Shown here: positions 1 to 7,620 of the stretch, piece after piece | Layout of the letters: each line of letters begins with the position of its first letter | Position numbering within the stretch: the stretch's first letter is position 1 | NCBI RefSeq assembly: GCF_004331485.1 | Contig: NZ_SJKD01000006.1 | Span: 434,001-498,000, forward strand | Reading direction: 5' to 3' | Source: Kribbella capetownensis | GTDB lineage: Bacteria; Actinomycetota; Actinomycetes; Propionibacteriales; Kribbellaceae | Length of the DNA: 64,000 nucleotides | Notes under the pieces: model-generated | Database searches by the model: none | Told to the model about the DNA's origin: nothing | The model's input: the letters and a program-made list of their open reading frames with translations, nothing else | Made by a program: the position numbers and the translations under genes

Positions 1-227
1 TTCGACTGGCCGGCCTTGAGGGGCATCGGCTGGGCCAGGCGGTCCTTCAGCCCGGCCTCGAGCTTGGCCTTGGCATCGCCCTCGGACATCCCGCCGACCG
101 GGATGCCGAGCACCGTGGTGTCACCGGGAATCTTGTCGCCCGCGAACGCGAACGCCGCGCCGTAGCCCACTACGACCACGCCAAACCCAGCAGCGGCGAT
201 GATCCCCGCTAGCTGCTTCTTCCCCAC
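1..227 (-). CDS. VanW-family exported protein, N-terminal fragment
   Basis: Only the first 75 codons are inside the window; the gene runs off the left edge. It opens with GTG, and a GGAGGA ribosome-binding site lies about 10 bases upstream. Residues 5-32 form a single hydrophobic membrane or signal-anchor segment (GIIAAAGFGVVVVGYGAAF). The next stretch, DTTVLGIPVGGMSEGDAKAK, is the hallmark of the repeat (PF12229-like) that precedes the VanW domain in actinobacterial and firmicute wall-associated proteins. Family knowledge places such proteins outside the membrane near peptidoglycan; the exact function is unknown. The VanW domain itself is not visible here, so the call rests on the N-terminus. 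Confidence 0.75.
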   Translation of the reverse strand, partial: MGKKQLAGIIAAAGFGVVVVGYGAAFAFAGDKIPGDTTVLGIPVGGMSEGDAKAKLEAGLKDRLAQPMPLKAGQS

Positions 228-398
228 CGGACAGAGTCCTCCACTCAAACCGTGTACAGGCCGCGTCCGCTCGGGACACGAGGGGACATCTTACGGGACA
301 GATCAGGCCTCTTCTGCCGCCGGGGCGGGCCCGTCCTGGCCGGGGGTGGCCCGACATGCCCCGGATTGCCCGTAGCCGCGCGACGTGCGGTCTAACGC

Positions 399-920
399 TC
401 AGGCTCCGGGCAGTTTCCGGTAGTGACTCGCGTGGTAGATCAGCGCGCCCGGATCGGCCGGCTCACCCAGGCCGAGGCTCAGAACCTCACCGACCACGAT
501 GGTGTGGTCGCCGCCGTCATACGTCGCCCAGGTCCGGCACTCGAGCCAGGACAGAGCCCCCTCCAGCACCGCGCAGCCGGTCTTCGGGCCGGCCGACGTC
601 GTGATCCCGTCGAACTGGCTGTACAGATCCCGGCCGGAGCGGGCGAACCGGTCCGCGATCGGCTGCTGATCCCCCGCCAGCACCGACATGGCCCAATATC
701 CACAGTCCAGTACGGCGGCATGCATCCGGACGCCCTTGTCGACGCAGACCAGCACCAGTGGCGGGTCGAGCGAGAGGGACGTGAACGCGTTCGCTGTCAT
801 CGCGTGCGCGACGCCGTCCTGGAGCGTGCTCATGATCGTGATGCCGGAGGCGAACCGGCCGAGCGCAGCACGGAAGTCGGCGGGCGCGACGCTCCCACTG
901 GGCTCCGACGAGGACACCAT
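399..920 (-). CDS. Flavin reductase family protein (FMN-binding split barrel)
   Basis: 173 residues, the usual length of HpaC/ActVB-like NAD(P)H:flavin oxidoreductases, which supply reduced flavin to a partner monooxygenase. The start matches the family (FRAALGRFASGITIMST), followed by the flavin-binding AMTANAFTSLSLDPPLVLVC core at about residues 39-58 and the C-terminal YHASHYRKL. No partner monooxygenase lies beside it. The ATG has no clear ribosome-binding site. A -10-like CATAGT and a TTGAGG box lie just upstream on the minus strand, spaced so that transcription could begin at or near the ATG, so a leaderless mRNA is possible. Direct electron acceptor unknown. Confidence 0.85.
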   Translation of the reverse strand: MVSSSEPSGSVAPADFRAALGRFASGITIMSTLQDGVAHAMTANAFTSLSLDPPLVLVCVDKGVRMHAAVLDCGYWAMSVLAGDQQPIADRFARSGRDLYSQFDGITTSAGPKTGCAVLEGALSWLECRTWATYDGGDHTIVVGEVLSLGLGEPADPGALIYHASHYRKLPGA

Positions 921-989
921 TGCAGACTATGCCCGCAGGAAGGTTGACGCCTCAACCGAGTGTGTGGGAACGGTCACGCCCGCACGGCC

Positions 990-1901
990 CTACAGTCCCG
1001 CGAACAGGTCGTGCTCGAGGCCGTCCGGGCCGGGTGCCGCGGTGCCCTTGACCAGGCGATAGGACTCCGAGGCCCAGACCTGGTTGCCGTTGTTGTTCGA
1101 CAGCGCGAAGAACGGCCCGTCGACGGTGATCTGGGTGGCGTGCGCCTTCATCGCGTTCATCTTGCGATCCAGGAACTCGTCGCCGTCGATGACGCAGTCG
1201 ATCAGCCGGTCCGGCGTGATCGGCGGACCCATCGGACCGTCCGGATCCATGCCCTCGAACGTCGTCGTGTCACCGGCCTCGCGCAGCCGGCGCAGGCTCT
1301 CGCGCATCCGCGACTCCGCCATCGCGATCCAGTAGATCTTCGCGATGTCCCAGGCCTCGCCGAGGTCCTCCCGGTACGACGGGGCGGCCGCCAGGGCAGC
1401 GGCGTACGTCGCGACGCGATGGGCCTTGATGTGGTCGGGGTGACCGTAGTTCCCGTACTCGTCGTACGTCACCAGGACCTGGGGGCGGACCTCGCGGATG
1501 ACCGGGACCAGGTCATCGGCCGCGGCGAGCAGGTCGGCCTGCCAGAAGCTGTCCTTGCGGGTCTCCAGCGGGACGGCGGCGTTGCCTTTGTCGTTGTAGA
1601 TCATCCCGGTGTCGCGGTACTTCCCGGCACTGCCGAGCCAGCGGTGGTCGGTGACGCCGAGCTCGGCCATCGCGGCGGCGAGCTCGCCGATCCGGTGCTC
1701 ACCGAGCTGATCGGTCTGGTCGGCGGCCAGGTGTTCGAGGTCCGGGACGAGCACCTCACCCTCTTCACCGAGCGTGCAGGTGATGAGCGTGACAGCGGCG
1801 CCCTCGGCCACGTAACGCGCCATCGTCACGCCGTTGTTGATGGTCTCGTCGTCCGGGTGGGCGTGCACCAGCAGCAGCCGGCGGTCAGGTAGCTCACTCA
1901 T
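990..1901 (-). CDS. mshB: N-acetyl-1-D-myo-inositol-2-amino-2-deoxy-alpha-D-glucopyranoside deacetylase (mycothiol biosynthesis)
   Basis: MshB removes the acetyl group from GlcNAc-inositol, the second dedicated step of mycothiol synthesis, in the cytoplasm. The 303-residue protein has the zinc motif HAHPDDE at residues 13-19 and the second zinc motif YGHPDH near residue 157. It also keeps the MshB-type CTLGEEGEV segment, HATQ and the closing EHDLFAGL seen in the mycobacterial enzyme. The paralogue Mca (mycothiol conjugate amidase) is related, but the TLGEEGEV and C-terminal match favour MshB. It stands alone, with no other mycothiol gene in the window. No strong ribosome-binding site precedes the ATG. 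Confidence 0.9.
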   Translation of the reverse strand: MSELPDRRLLLVHAHPDDETINNGVTMARYVAEGAAVTLITCTLGEEGEVLVPDLEHLAADQTDQLGEHRIGELAAAMAELGVTDHRWLGSAGKYRDTGMIYNDKGNAAVPLETRKDSFWQADLLAAADDLVPVIREVRPQVLVTYDEYGNYGHPDHIKAHRVATYAAALAAAPSYREDLGEAWDIAKIYWIAMAESRMRESLRRLREAGDTTTFEGMDPDGPMGPPITPDRLIDCVIDGDEFLDRKMNAMKAHATQITVDGPFFALSNNNGNQVWASESYRLVKGTAAPGPDGLEHDLFAGL

Positions 1902-2107
1902 GCCGAAAGCCTACGTCGGCCCGCCGACAGCTTTTCTGGCTCGCCGGGACTGTCACGGCTCGCCGACAACTCGACAACAACCTTGGTCGCGGCCCGGGCG
2001 CTGCGCCTGGTTGAGGCCCGGGCATCGCCCGGACCGCGACGGGTCCGGCGCTGCACACAGGGGGGTCAGCGGCTGAAAGGGTGGTCAGCCGGGTCCGCAG
2101 CGCCGGT

Positions 2108-2134
2108 CTTCCCCGGACCCGAAGCCCGGGGAAG
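2108..2134 (-). terminator. Hairpin downstream of the LuxR-type gene
   Basis: CTTCCCCGG and CCGGGGAAG form a perfect 9-bp stem with a 9-base loop, starting 5 bases past the stop codon of the minus-strand LuxR-type gene. No U-tract follows, which is common in high-GC actinobacteria. Confidence 0.5.
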
Positions 2135-2138
2135 GGGA

Positions 2139-2435
2139 TCAGCCGAACCGGCGGACGAGCAGACAGCCGGCCTGGAAGCGGGATCTGGCCCCGAGACCGG
2201 CGATCAGCGCGCTGATCTCGGCCCGGACGGTCCGCAGCGAGAGGCCCAGTTCCCGGGCGATCGCCGCGTCCTTGGCGCCGGTGGACATCATCCGGCCGAT
2301 CGCCACCTGGCGACTGGTCAGCTCCTTCACCGCCGCGGGGGTACGACGCCGCGATCCCAGCTCGTACACCTCGCAGACGAGCTCCGGCGCGATGTCCTCC
2401 CGCCGCAGGGCGGGAACGGCCTGGTACACCGACAT
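2139..2435 (-). CDS. Small LuxR-type helix-turn-helix regulator
   Basis: 98 residues. The C-terminal half is a GerE/LuxR DNA-binding domain: LTSRQVAIGRMMSTGAKDAA then IARELGLSLRTVRAEISALI at about residues 38-77. The N-terminal 35 residues carry no recognisable sensor domain. The ATG at 2435 is chosen because GGGGAGGAG lies at ideal distance upstream; the frame stays open to 2522 but that extension overlaps likely promoter sequence. Its target is unknown. Two direct repeats upstream (2504-2525) may be its operator. It could be a solitary effector-domain regulator, or the remnant of a longer regulator that lost its sensor. Confidence 0.7.
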   Translation of the reverse strand: MSVYQAVPALRREDIAPELVCEVYELGSRRRTPAAVKELTSRQVAIGRMMSTGAKDAAIARELGLSLRTVRAEISALIAGLGARSRFQAGCLLVRRFG

Positions 2436-2503
2436 GCCTGTACTCCTCCCCGGTAAGTAACGGTCACGATTCTCCGGCCGGTCCAGACCGCTCACCAGGT
2501 ACA

Positions 2504-2525
2504 ACCCATACAGTTGACCCATACA
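2504..2525 (-). promoter_or_regulatory. Direct repeat upstream of the LuxR-type gene, possible operator
   Basis: ACCCATACA occurs at 2504-2512 and again at 2517-2525, 13 bp apart, about 70-90 bp before the LuxR-type start. Tandem half-sites are typical for LuxR-class binding, so autoregulation is possible. Inference only. Confidence 0.3.
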
Positions 2526-2586
2526 AACCGTGACTGTCGCATCACGAAGGCCCGAGCAGGCCGGGTGAGGGTGTGATGTCTGCCAC

Positions 2587-2955
2587 TCAGGGCAGTTCGC
2601 GGAGCCGCCGGACGAACGGCCGGTCCGGGATCAGCCAGTCCGCCTCGTCGAGTTCGGCCGGGGCGAACCACCGGAGCTCGGCGTGCTCCCGCAGTACGGG
2701 GTCGCCGGCAACGATCGACGCCCGGTAGACCTGCAGGCGGTACCGCTCGGAGATGTCCACCGCCGGACCGAGCGACTCGCCGACCTTGATCTCCAGGTCG
2801 AGCTCCTCGCGGATCTCCCGGACCGCCGCCTGCTCCTCGGTCTCGCCCGGCTCGGCCTTGCCGCCCGGGAACTCCCAGCCACCGCCGGGATCGGGCCGGT
2901 ACGCCGCCAGCACCCGGCCGTCCCTGACAATGGCGACTCCTACCACGATCTGCAC
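2587..2955 (-). CDS. Nudix hydrolase, MutT/CTP pyrophosphohydrolase-like
   Basis: 122 residues from the GTG at 2955 (VQIVVGVAIVRDGRVLAAYR), matching the usual start of (deoxy)nucleoside triphosphate pyrophosphohydrolases of the MutT/CtpG group. The Nudix box is intact: GGKAEPGE, then seven residues, then REIREEL, with Asp in place of the second Gly. These enzymes remove damaged or surplus NTPs. The open frame continues upstream to 3492 but there it is antisense to the plus-strand CxxC gene, so the short form is preferred. The starts of the two genes are about 60 bp apart and divergent. Substrate not deducible. Confidence 0.85.
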   Translation of the reverse strand: MQIVVGVAIVRDGRVLAAYRPDPGGGWEFPGGKAEPGETEEQAAVREIREELDLEIKVGESLGPAVDISERYRLQVYRASIVAGDPVLREHAELRWFAPAELDEADWLIPDRPFVRRLRELP

Positions 2956-3015
2956 GGTGCGACTCTGCCAGATATACAAGGAAAACTGTCCCCGGCCTCC
3001 GGCAGGATGACCCGC

Positions 3016-3642
3016 ATGCCGTTGCAGAACAGGGTTTTGCCGACCCAGGAGATCGTCGCCGACGCCGGCCGCGGCCTGCTGATGGGCAACCGCGGCACGC
3101 TGCACAACCCCGACCGCCGCCTGGGGACGACGCGCTGGCGCTCCAAGGCCTGGATCTGCTGCGTCCTTGACTGGAAAGGGGTTCGGCGCGATCCGATGCC
3201 GCCGGGACGCTGGACCGCACTGTTCTTCTTCGACGAGGCGGTCGCGCTCGCGGCCGGCCATCGCCCCTGTCATTACTGCCGCCGCAGGGACTTCCTGCTG
3301 TACGCCGGGGCCTGGGCGACCGGCCGCGGTCTCGACGAGCGCCCGCGCGCCGCGGCGATGGACGCCCAACTGCATCTCGAGCGCGTCGAGCCACGCACTC
3401 GACGACAACGCACCACGATCCAGGACCTCGGCGAACTCCCTGACGGAGCGATGATCCGGTACGACGGCCGCCCGGCGCTCGTGCTCGGCCACCAGGTGCT
3501 GCCCTGGTCCTGGGACGGGTACGGCGAGGCCCGCCGGCCGCCCGGACTGCGTGAGGCCGAGGTGCTCACCCCACCGGCGAATCTCGTTGTACTGAAGGCC
3601 GGATTCGCTCCATTACTCCACCCGACGGCGGTCGGCAACTGA
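3016..3642 (+). CDS. Conserved protein of unknown function with an Ada-like CxxC segment
   Basis: 208 residues beginning MPLQNRV, a start I recall from uncharacterised homologues in actinobacteria and proteobacteria; AGGA sits 8 bases upstream. The centre contains FFFDEAVALAAGHRPCHYCRR at about residues 71-91. This segment looks like the RPCxxC portion of the Ada methyl-phosphotriester zinc domain or of some HNH-type folds. Family knowledge gives no function. The gene diverges from the Nudix hydrolase, and the pairing with nucleotide-pool cleaning would suit a nucleic-acid role, but that is speculation. ATG at 3007 is an alternative start. Confidence 0.65.
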   Translation: MPLQNRVLPTQEIVADAGRGLLMGNRGTLHNPDRRLGTTRWRSKAWICCVLDWKGVRRDPMPPGRWTALFFFDEAVALAAGHRPCHYCRRRDFLLYAGAWATGRGLDERPRAAAMDAQLHLERVEPRTRRQRTTIQDLGELPDGAMIRYDGRPALVLGHQVLPWSWDGYGEARRPPGLREAEVLTPPANLVVLKAGFAPLLHPTAVGN

Positions 3643-3749
3643 GGTAACCCTAACTGGAAACACGCCGTACCGAGGAGTCTTCCGTTGAGCGCCCCGCAGA
3701 GGCAAAGTGTGCCCATACTGACAGCCACAAGACAACTACTGGAGTCGGC

Positions 3750-4043
3750 ATGGGTGAAGGCAACAGCGGCGTTGCCGCAGTCGTCCGCGCGCTCGAGGCA
3801 CTACACACGTCCGTCGGCAAACTCAGTCAGGAGTACGGTGACACTCTCGGCATCCGCCGGTTGGTGTCGGATGTGGCCCGGCTGAACGACGACTTGGCTG
3901 AGCTCGGCCCTCCCGACCCCCGTCACAGACCCGGACCCGTTCCGGAGGAACTCGAGGAGATTCCCGACGTGGAGTATGACGCGTCCATGTGGACAGACGC
4001 GGAGCACGAAGGCTTCGGCGCGCCCGACAGGCACGCTCCCTGA
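3750..4043 (+). CDS. Small uncharacterised protein, first gene of the sdh operon
   Basis: 97 residues with no domain I recognise. Residues 6-53 are predicted helical and amphipathic (VVRALEALHTSVGKLSQEY), perhaps a short coiled coil. The rest is proline-rich and then acidic, ending EIPDVEYDASMW plus a short tail. CTGGAG precedes the ATG. Its TGA shares an A with the sdhC ATG, so the two are translationally coupled and it belongs to the SDH transcription unit. It could be an assembly or regulatory factor for the dehydrogenase, or simply a passenger. The open frame, codon use and tight coupling support it being real. Confidence 0.65.
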   Translation: MGEGNSGVAAVVRALEALHTSVGKLSQEYGDTLGIRRLVSDVARLNDDLAELGPPDPRHRPGPVPEELEEIPDVEYDASMWTDAEHEGFGAPDRHAP

Positions 4044-4843
4044 TGGCGACCGGTGTAAGCGCTCCCGGTCGCGCGCAGATCGGGCAGAAAACCCTACGGA
4101 CCGATCGCTGGTGGCTGGCACCGCTGCGCATCGGCGTGATCCTGGCCTTCTTCGTGATCTACGCGACGGTCCGGATCTTCATGAACAAGTGGTACTGGGT
4201 CGACGCCTACCACTACCTCACGCCGCTGTACTCGCCGTGCGTGACCAGCAGTTGCGTCGAAGGCTCCAGCCACCTCGGCACCTGGTTCGGCAACTTCCCG
4301 CGCTTCGTGCCGTTCAGTCTGATCACGTTCGTGATCCTGGCCGGCTTCCGCGGCACCTGTTACTACTACCGCAAGGCGGGCTACCGGTCGCTGTTCTTCG
4401 CACCGGCCGCGTGCGCGGTGCCGGAGCCGCACAAGAGCTACTCCGGTGAGCGGAAGTTCCCGCTGGTCGCGCTGAACCTGCACCGCTACTTCTTCTACGG
4501 CGCGCTGGTCTTCGGTCTGCTGAACGTCTACGACGGCATCCAGGCCTTCCACGGCAAGGACGGTGGCTTCGGCATCGGCCTCGGCACGCTGATCATCTGG
4601 ATCAACCTGGTCGCGCTGTGGCTGTACACGCTGTCCTGCCACGCCTGCCGGCACATCGTCGGCGGCCGGCTGAAGAACTTCTCCAAGCACCCGCTGCGCT
4701 ACCGGTACTGGACCTTCGTGTCCAAGCTGAACCCCAAGCACGGCACGTTCGCGATGACGTCGCTGTTCACCGTGATCTTCACCGACGCCTACATCATGGC
4801 GTTGTCGGCCGGCTGGTTCTCCGATCTGCGCTTCATCAACTGA
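4043..4843 (+). CDS. sdhC: Succinate dehydrogenase membrane anchor subunit (Sdh1 type)
   Basis: 266 residues with about five transmembrane helices (near 27-46, 88-106, 145-164, 178-200 and 236-256). It matches the single large anchor subunit of the actinobacterial Sdh1 complex (about 270 residues in mycobacteria) rather than the paired SdhC/SdhD of the Sdh2 type. Histidines in NLHRYFFY and SCHACRH are candidate haem ligands. The subunit docks the SdhA-SdhB catalytic dimer on the membrane and passes electrons from succinate to menaquinone. It overlaps the preceding small gene (ATGA), and sdhA follows after a 22-base gap. Confidence 0.85.
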   Translation: MATGVSAPGRAQIGQKTLRTDRWWLAPLRIGVILAFFVIYATVRIFMNKWYWVDAYHYLTPLYSPCVTSSCVEGSSHLGTWFGNFPRFVPFSLITFVILAGFRGTCYYYRKAGYRSLFFAPAACAVPEPHKSYSGERKFPLVALNLHRYFFYGALVFGLLNVYDGIQAFHGKDGGFGIGLGTLIIWINLVALWLYTLSCHACRHIVGGRLKNFSKHPLRYRYWTFVSKLNPKHGTFAMTSLFTVIFTDAYIMALSAGWFSDLRFIN

Positions 4844-4865
4844 CCTACGGGATCTCTGACTTCTC

Positions 4866-6743
4866 ATGACTGAGCTGGAACGACACACCTACGACGTCGT
4901 CGTGATCGGGGCCGGCGGCGCCGGCCTGCGGGCGGCGATCGAGGCCCGCGAGCAGGGCAAGCGCACCGCGATCGTGTGCAAGTCGCTGTTCGGCAAGGCG
5001 CACACCGTGATGGCCGAAGGCGGCTGCGCGGCGGCGATGGGCAATGCGAACTCCAACGACAACTGGCAGGTCCACTACCGCGACACGATGCGCGGCGGCA
5101 AGTTCCTGAACAACTGGCGGATGGCCGAACTGCACGCGCAGGAAGCCCCCGACCGGGTCTGGGAACTGGAGACGTACGGCGCTCTGTTCGACCGCACGCC
5201 GGACGGCCGGATCAGCCAGCGCAACTTCGGCGGCCACACCTACCCGCGGCTCGCGCATGTCGGCGACCGCACCGGTCTGGAGCTGATCCGCACCCTGCAG
5301 CAGAAGATCGTCTCGCTGCAGCAGGAGGACTTCGAGGCCACCGGCGACTACGAGGCCAACCTCAAGGTGTACGCCGAGTGCACCGTCACCGAGTTGCTGA
5401 AGGACGGGGACGCGATCTCCGGGGCCTTCGGCTACTGGCGCGAGTCCGGCCGGTTCATCCTGTTCGACGCGCCCGCGGTGGTGCTGGCGACCGGCGGTGT
5501 CGGCAAGTCCTTCAAGGTCACCTCGAACTCCTGGGAGTACACCGGTGACGGGCACGCGCTGGCGATGCGGGCCGGCGCGACCCTGATCAACATGGAGTTC
5601 ATCCAGTTCCACCCGACCGGCATGGTCTGGCCGCCGTCGGTGAAGGGGATCCTGGTCACCGAGTCGGTCCGCGGTGACGGCGGCGTACTGAAGAACTCCG
5701 AGGGCAAGCGGTTCATGTTCGAGTACGTGCCGGACGTGTTCCGCGAGCAGTACGCGGAGACCGAGGACGAGGCGGACCGCTGGTACAAGGATCCGGACAA
5801 CAACCGGCGGCCACCGGAGCTGCTGCCCCGCGACGAGGTCGCCCGGGCGATCAACTCCGAGGTCAAGGCCGGCCGCGGTACGCCGCACGGCGGTGTCTTC
5901 CTGGACGTGTCGTCACGGCTCCCGGCCGAGGAGATCACCCGCCGGCTGCCGTCGATGCACCACCAGTTCAAGGAGCTGGCCGACGTCGACATCACCGCGG
6001 AGCCGATGGAGGTCGGCCCGACCTGTCACTACGTGATGGGTGGCGTCGAGGTCGACCCGGACACCGCGTCGTCCGTCGTACCGGGCCTGTTCGCGGCCGG
6101 TGAGGTCGCCGGTGGCATGCACGGGTCGAACCGGCTGGGCGGCAACTCTTTGTCCGACCTGCTCGTCTTCGGGCGGCGTGCGGGCATGGGTGCGGCGGTG
6201 TACGTCGACTCGCTGCAGGAGCGGCCGAAGATCGACGAGGCGGACATCGACGCCGCGGCGACCGAGGCGCTGGCGCCGTTCGAGCTCGAGGGCGGGGAGA
6301 ACCCGTACTCGATCCACCAGGAACTGCAGCAGTCGATGAACGACCTGGTCGGCATCATCCGCAAGGAAGAGGAGATGGAGCAGGCGCTCGGCCGGCTGGC
6401 CGAGTTCCGCGGCCGGATCGCGAAGATGACGGTGGAGGGCCACCGCCAGTTCAACCCCGGCTGGCACCTGGCGCTCGACCTGCGCAACATGCTGACGGTG
6501 TCCGAGTGCGTGGCCAAGGCGGCGCTGCGGCGGCAGGAGTCGCGCGGCGGTCACACCCGCGACGACTACCCGGGCATGAACGCCGAGTGGCGCAAGAAGC
6601 TGCTGGTCTGCGCACTCGATGCCGACGGCGGCGTGAACGTGACCGAGGAGCAGCAGATCCCGATGCGCGAGGACCTGCTCGAACTGTTCGAGCTCGACGA
6701 GCTGAAGAAGTACCTGACGGATGAGGAGCTGCCGGCCAAATGA
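4866..6743 (+). CDS. sdhA: Succinate dehydrogenase flavoprotein subunit
   Basis: 625 residues. It oxidises succinate to fumarate using FAD. The Rossmann motif VIGAGGAGLRAA is at residues 13-24. His46 in KAHTVMAEGG is in the position of the covalent FAD-linking histidine. Substrate-site segments include FIQFHPTG, RTHxx-like ESVRGDGG and HGSNRLGGNSLSDLLVFGRR. Length and motifs fit the Sdh1-type flavoprotein. It sits between sdhC and sdhB in one operon. An 84-bp repeat begins at the stop codon (the AAATGA overlap) and separates it from sdhB, which is unusual for an otherwise compact operon. Confidence 0.95.
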   Translation: MTELERHTYDVVVIGAGGAGLRAAIEAREQGKRTAIVCKSLFGKAHTVMAEGGCAAAMGNANSNDNWQVHYRDTMRGGKFLNNWRMAELHAQEAPDRVWELETYGALFDRTPDGRISQRNFGGHTYPRLAHVGDRTGLELIRTLQQKIVSLQQEDFEATGDYEANLKVYAECTVTELLKDGDAISGAFGYWRESGRFILFDAPAVVLATGGVGKSFKVTSNSWEYTGDGHALAMRAGATLINMEFIQFHPTGMVWPPSVKGILVTESVRGDGGVLKNSEGKRFMFEYVPDVFREQYAETEDEADRWYKDPDNNRRPPELLPRDEVARAINSEVKAGRGTPHGGVFLDVSSRLPAEEITRRLPSMHHQFKELADVDITAEPMEVGPTCHYVMGGVEVDPDTASSVVPGLFAAGEVAGGMHGSNRLGGNSLSDLLVFGRRAGMGAAVYVDSLQERPKIDEADIDAAATEALAPFELEGGENPYSIHQELQQSMNDLVGIIRKEEEMEQALGRLAEFRGRIAKMTVEGHRQFNPGWHLALDLRNMLTVSECVAKAALRRQESRGGHTRDDYPGMNAEWRKKLLVCALDADGGVNVTEEQQIPMREDLLELFELDELKKYLTDEELPAK

Positions 6744-6823
6744 CCGAGCGGAGCGAGGGCATCAAAAAGCACAGTGTGTCTCGTGCCTCGTCGGCGCCCG
6801 GAGCGGAGCGAGGACGTCGATGA
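6740..6823 (+). repeat. Dispersed 84-bp leader repeat, copy 1 (between sdhA and sdhB)
   Basis: This segment is about 87% identical (73 of 84 bases) to 42947-43030. Both copies begin at an ATG and end at the TGA that overlaps the next gene's ATG. Both carry a 12-bp word twice, exactly 55 bp apart: here GAGCGGAGCGAG at 6746-6757 and 6801-6812. The second word lies just upstream of the sdhB start and serves as its only visible ribosome-binding region. The rest contains CATCAAAAAGCACAGTG and GGCGCCC. No transposase is nearby. Confidence 0.85.
6740..6823 (+). CDS. Putative 27-residue leader peptide ORF coupled to sdhB
   Basis: An open frame of 27 codons starts at an ATG overlapping the sdhA stop codon and ends at a TGA overlapping the sdhB ATG. 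Sequence begins MTERSEGIKKHSVSR and ends APGAERGRR. The same frame exists in the second repeat copy (MNERSEFIIKHSASR...). Of eight differing codons only two are synonymous, so the repeat seems conserved as DNA or RNA rather than as a peptide. Even so, translation of this frame would couple sdhA to sdhB. Very basic, serine-rich, no known domain. Confidence 0.4.
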   Translation: MTERSEGIKKHSVSRASSAPGAERGRR

Positions 6824-7572
6824 GCTACAAGGGCAAATTCCGCGTCTGGCGGGGTGACTCCGACGGCGGCGAGCTGAAGGACTACGAGGTCGAGGTGAAC
6901 GAGGGCGAGGTCGTCCTCGACGTCATCCACCGGCTGCAGGCGACCCAGACGCCGGACATGGCGGTCCGGTGGAACTGCAAGGCCGGCAAGTGCGGCTCCT
7001 GCAGCGCCGAGATCAACGGCATGCCGAAGCTGATGTGCATGTGCCGGATGAACACGTTCGCCGAGGACGAGGTCGTCACGGTGACGCCGATGCGCACCTT
7101 CCCGGTGATCCGCGACCTGGTCACGGACGTGTCGTTCAACTACCAGAAGGCCCGCGAGATCCCGGCCTTCAAGCCGCCGGCGGACGTGAAGCCGGGCGAC
7201 TACCGGATGCAGCAGGTCGATGTGGAGCGCTCGCAGGAGTTCCGCAAGTGCATCGAGTGCTTCCTGTGCCAGGACACCTGTCACGTGATCCGCGACCACG
7301 AGGAGAACAAGGAGAGCTTCTCCGGGCCGCGGTTCCTGATGCGGATCGCCGAACTGGACATGCACCCGCTCGACGCCGCCGACCGGCAGCACGCGGCCCA
7401 GGAGCAGCACGGCCTGGGCTTCTGCAACATCACCAAGTGCTGCACCGAGGTGTGCCCCGAGCACATCAAGATCACCGACAACGCGCTGATCCCGATGAAG
7501 GAGCGCGTCGCCGACCGCAAGTACGACCCGATCGTCTGGCTCGGCAACAAGATCCGCCGCCGCCCAGCCTGA
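6820..7572 (+). CDS. sdhB: Succinate dehydrogenase iron-sulfur subunit
   Basis: 250 residues from the ATG at 6820 (MSYKGKFRVWRGD). It carries electrons from SdhA to the quinone site. The [2Fe-2S] ferredoxin domain has CKAGKCGSC at residues 53-61 plus further cysteines in LMCMCRM. The C-terminal dicluster domain has CIECFLCQDTC and CNITKCCTEVCPE, ligands for the [4Fe-4S] and [3Fe-4S] centres. Last gene of the operon. The start is fixed by homology and by the overlapping TGA of the repeat-encoded leader. A strong hairpin follows 9 bases after the stop. Confidence 0.95.
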   Translation: MSYKGKFRVWRGDSDGGELKDYEVEVNEGEVVLDVIHRLQATQTPDMAVRWNCKAGKCGSCSAEINGMPKLMCMCRMNTFAEDEVVTVTPMRTFPVIRDLVTDVSFNYQKAREIPAFKPPADVKPGDYRMQQVDVERSQEFRKCIECFLCQDTCHVIRDHEENKESFSGPRFLMRIAELDMHPLDAADRQHAAQEQHGLGFCNITKCCTEVCPEHIKITDNALIPMKERVADRKYDPIVWLGNKIRRRPA

Positions 7573-7581
7573 TCCACCACC

Positions 7582-7620
7582 CGAGAGCCCCCGGCCCACC
7601 CGCCGGGGGCTCTCGCCTTT
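7582..7620 (+). terminator. Rho-independent-type terminator of the sdh operon
   Basis: CGAGAGCCCCCGG (7582-7594) pairs perfectly with CCGGGGGCTCTCG (7603-7615) across an 8-base loop, followed by CCTTT. It starts 9 bases after the sdhB stop codon. Confidence 0.85.

Noticed and set aside
1983-2456. Long open frames antisense to or overlapping real genes across the window, for instance this one
   Set aside because: GC-rich codon third positions keep antisense and shifted frames open. They are rich in Arg/Pro/Gly, show no domains and coincide with genes that have clear family motifs.
2587-3492. Longer form of the Nudix protein (301 residues)
   Set aside because: The extra 179 residues are antisense to the conserved plus-strand gene and carry no domain. 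The GTG at 2955 gives a standard MutT-like protein.
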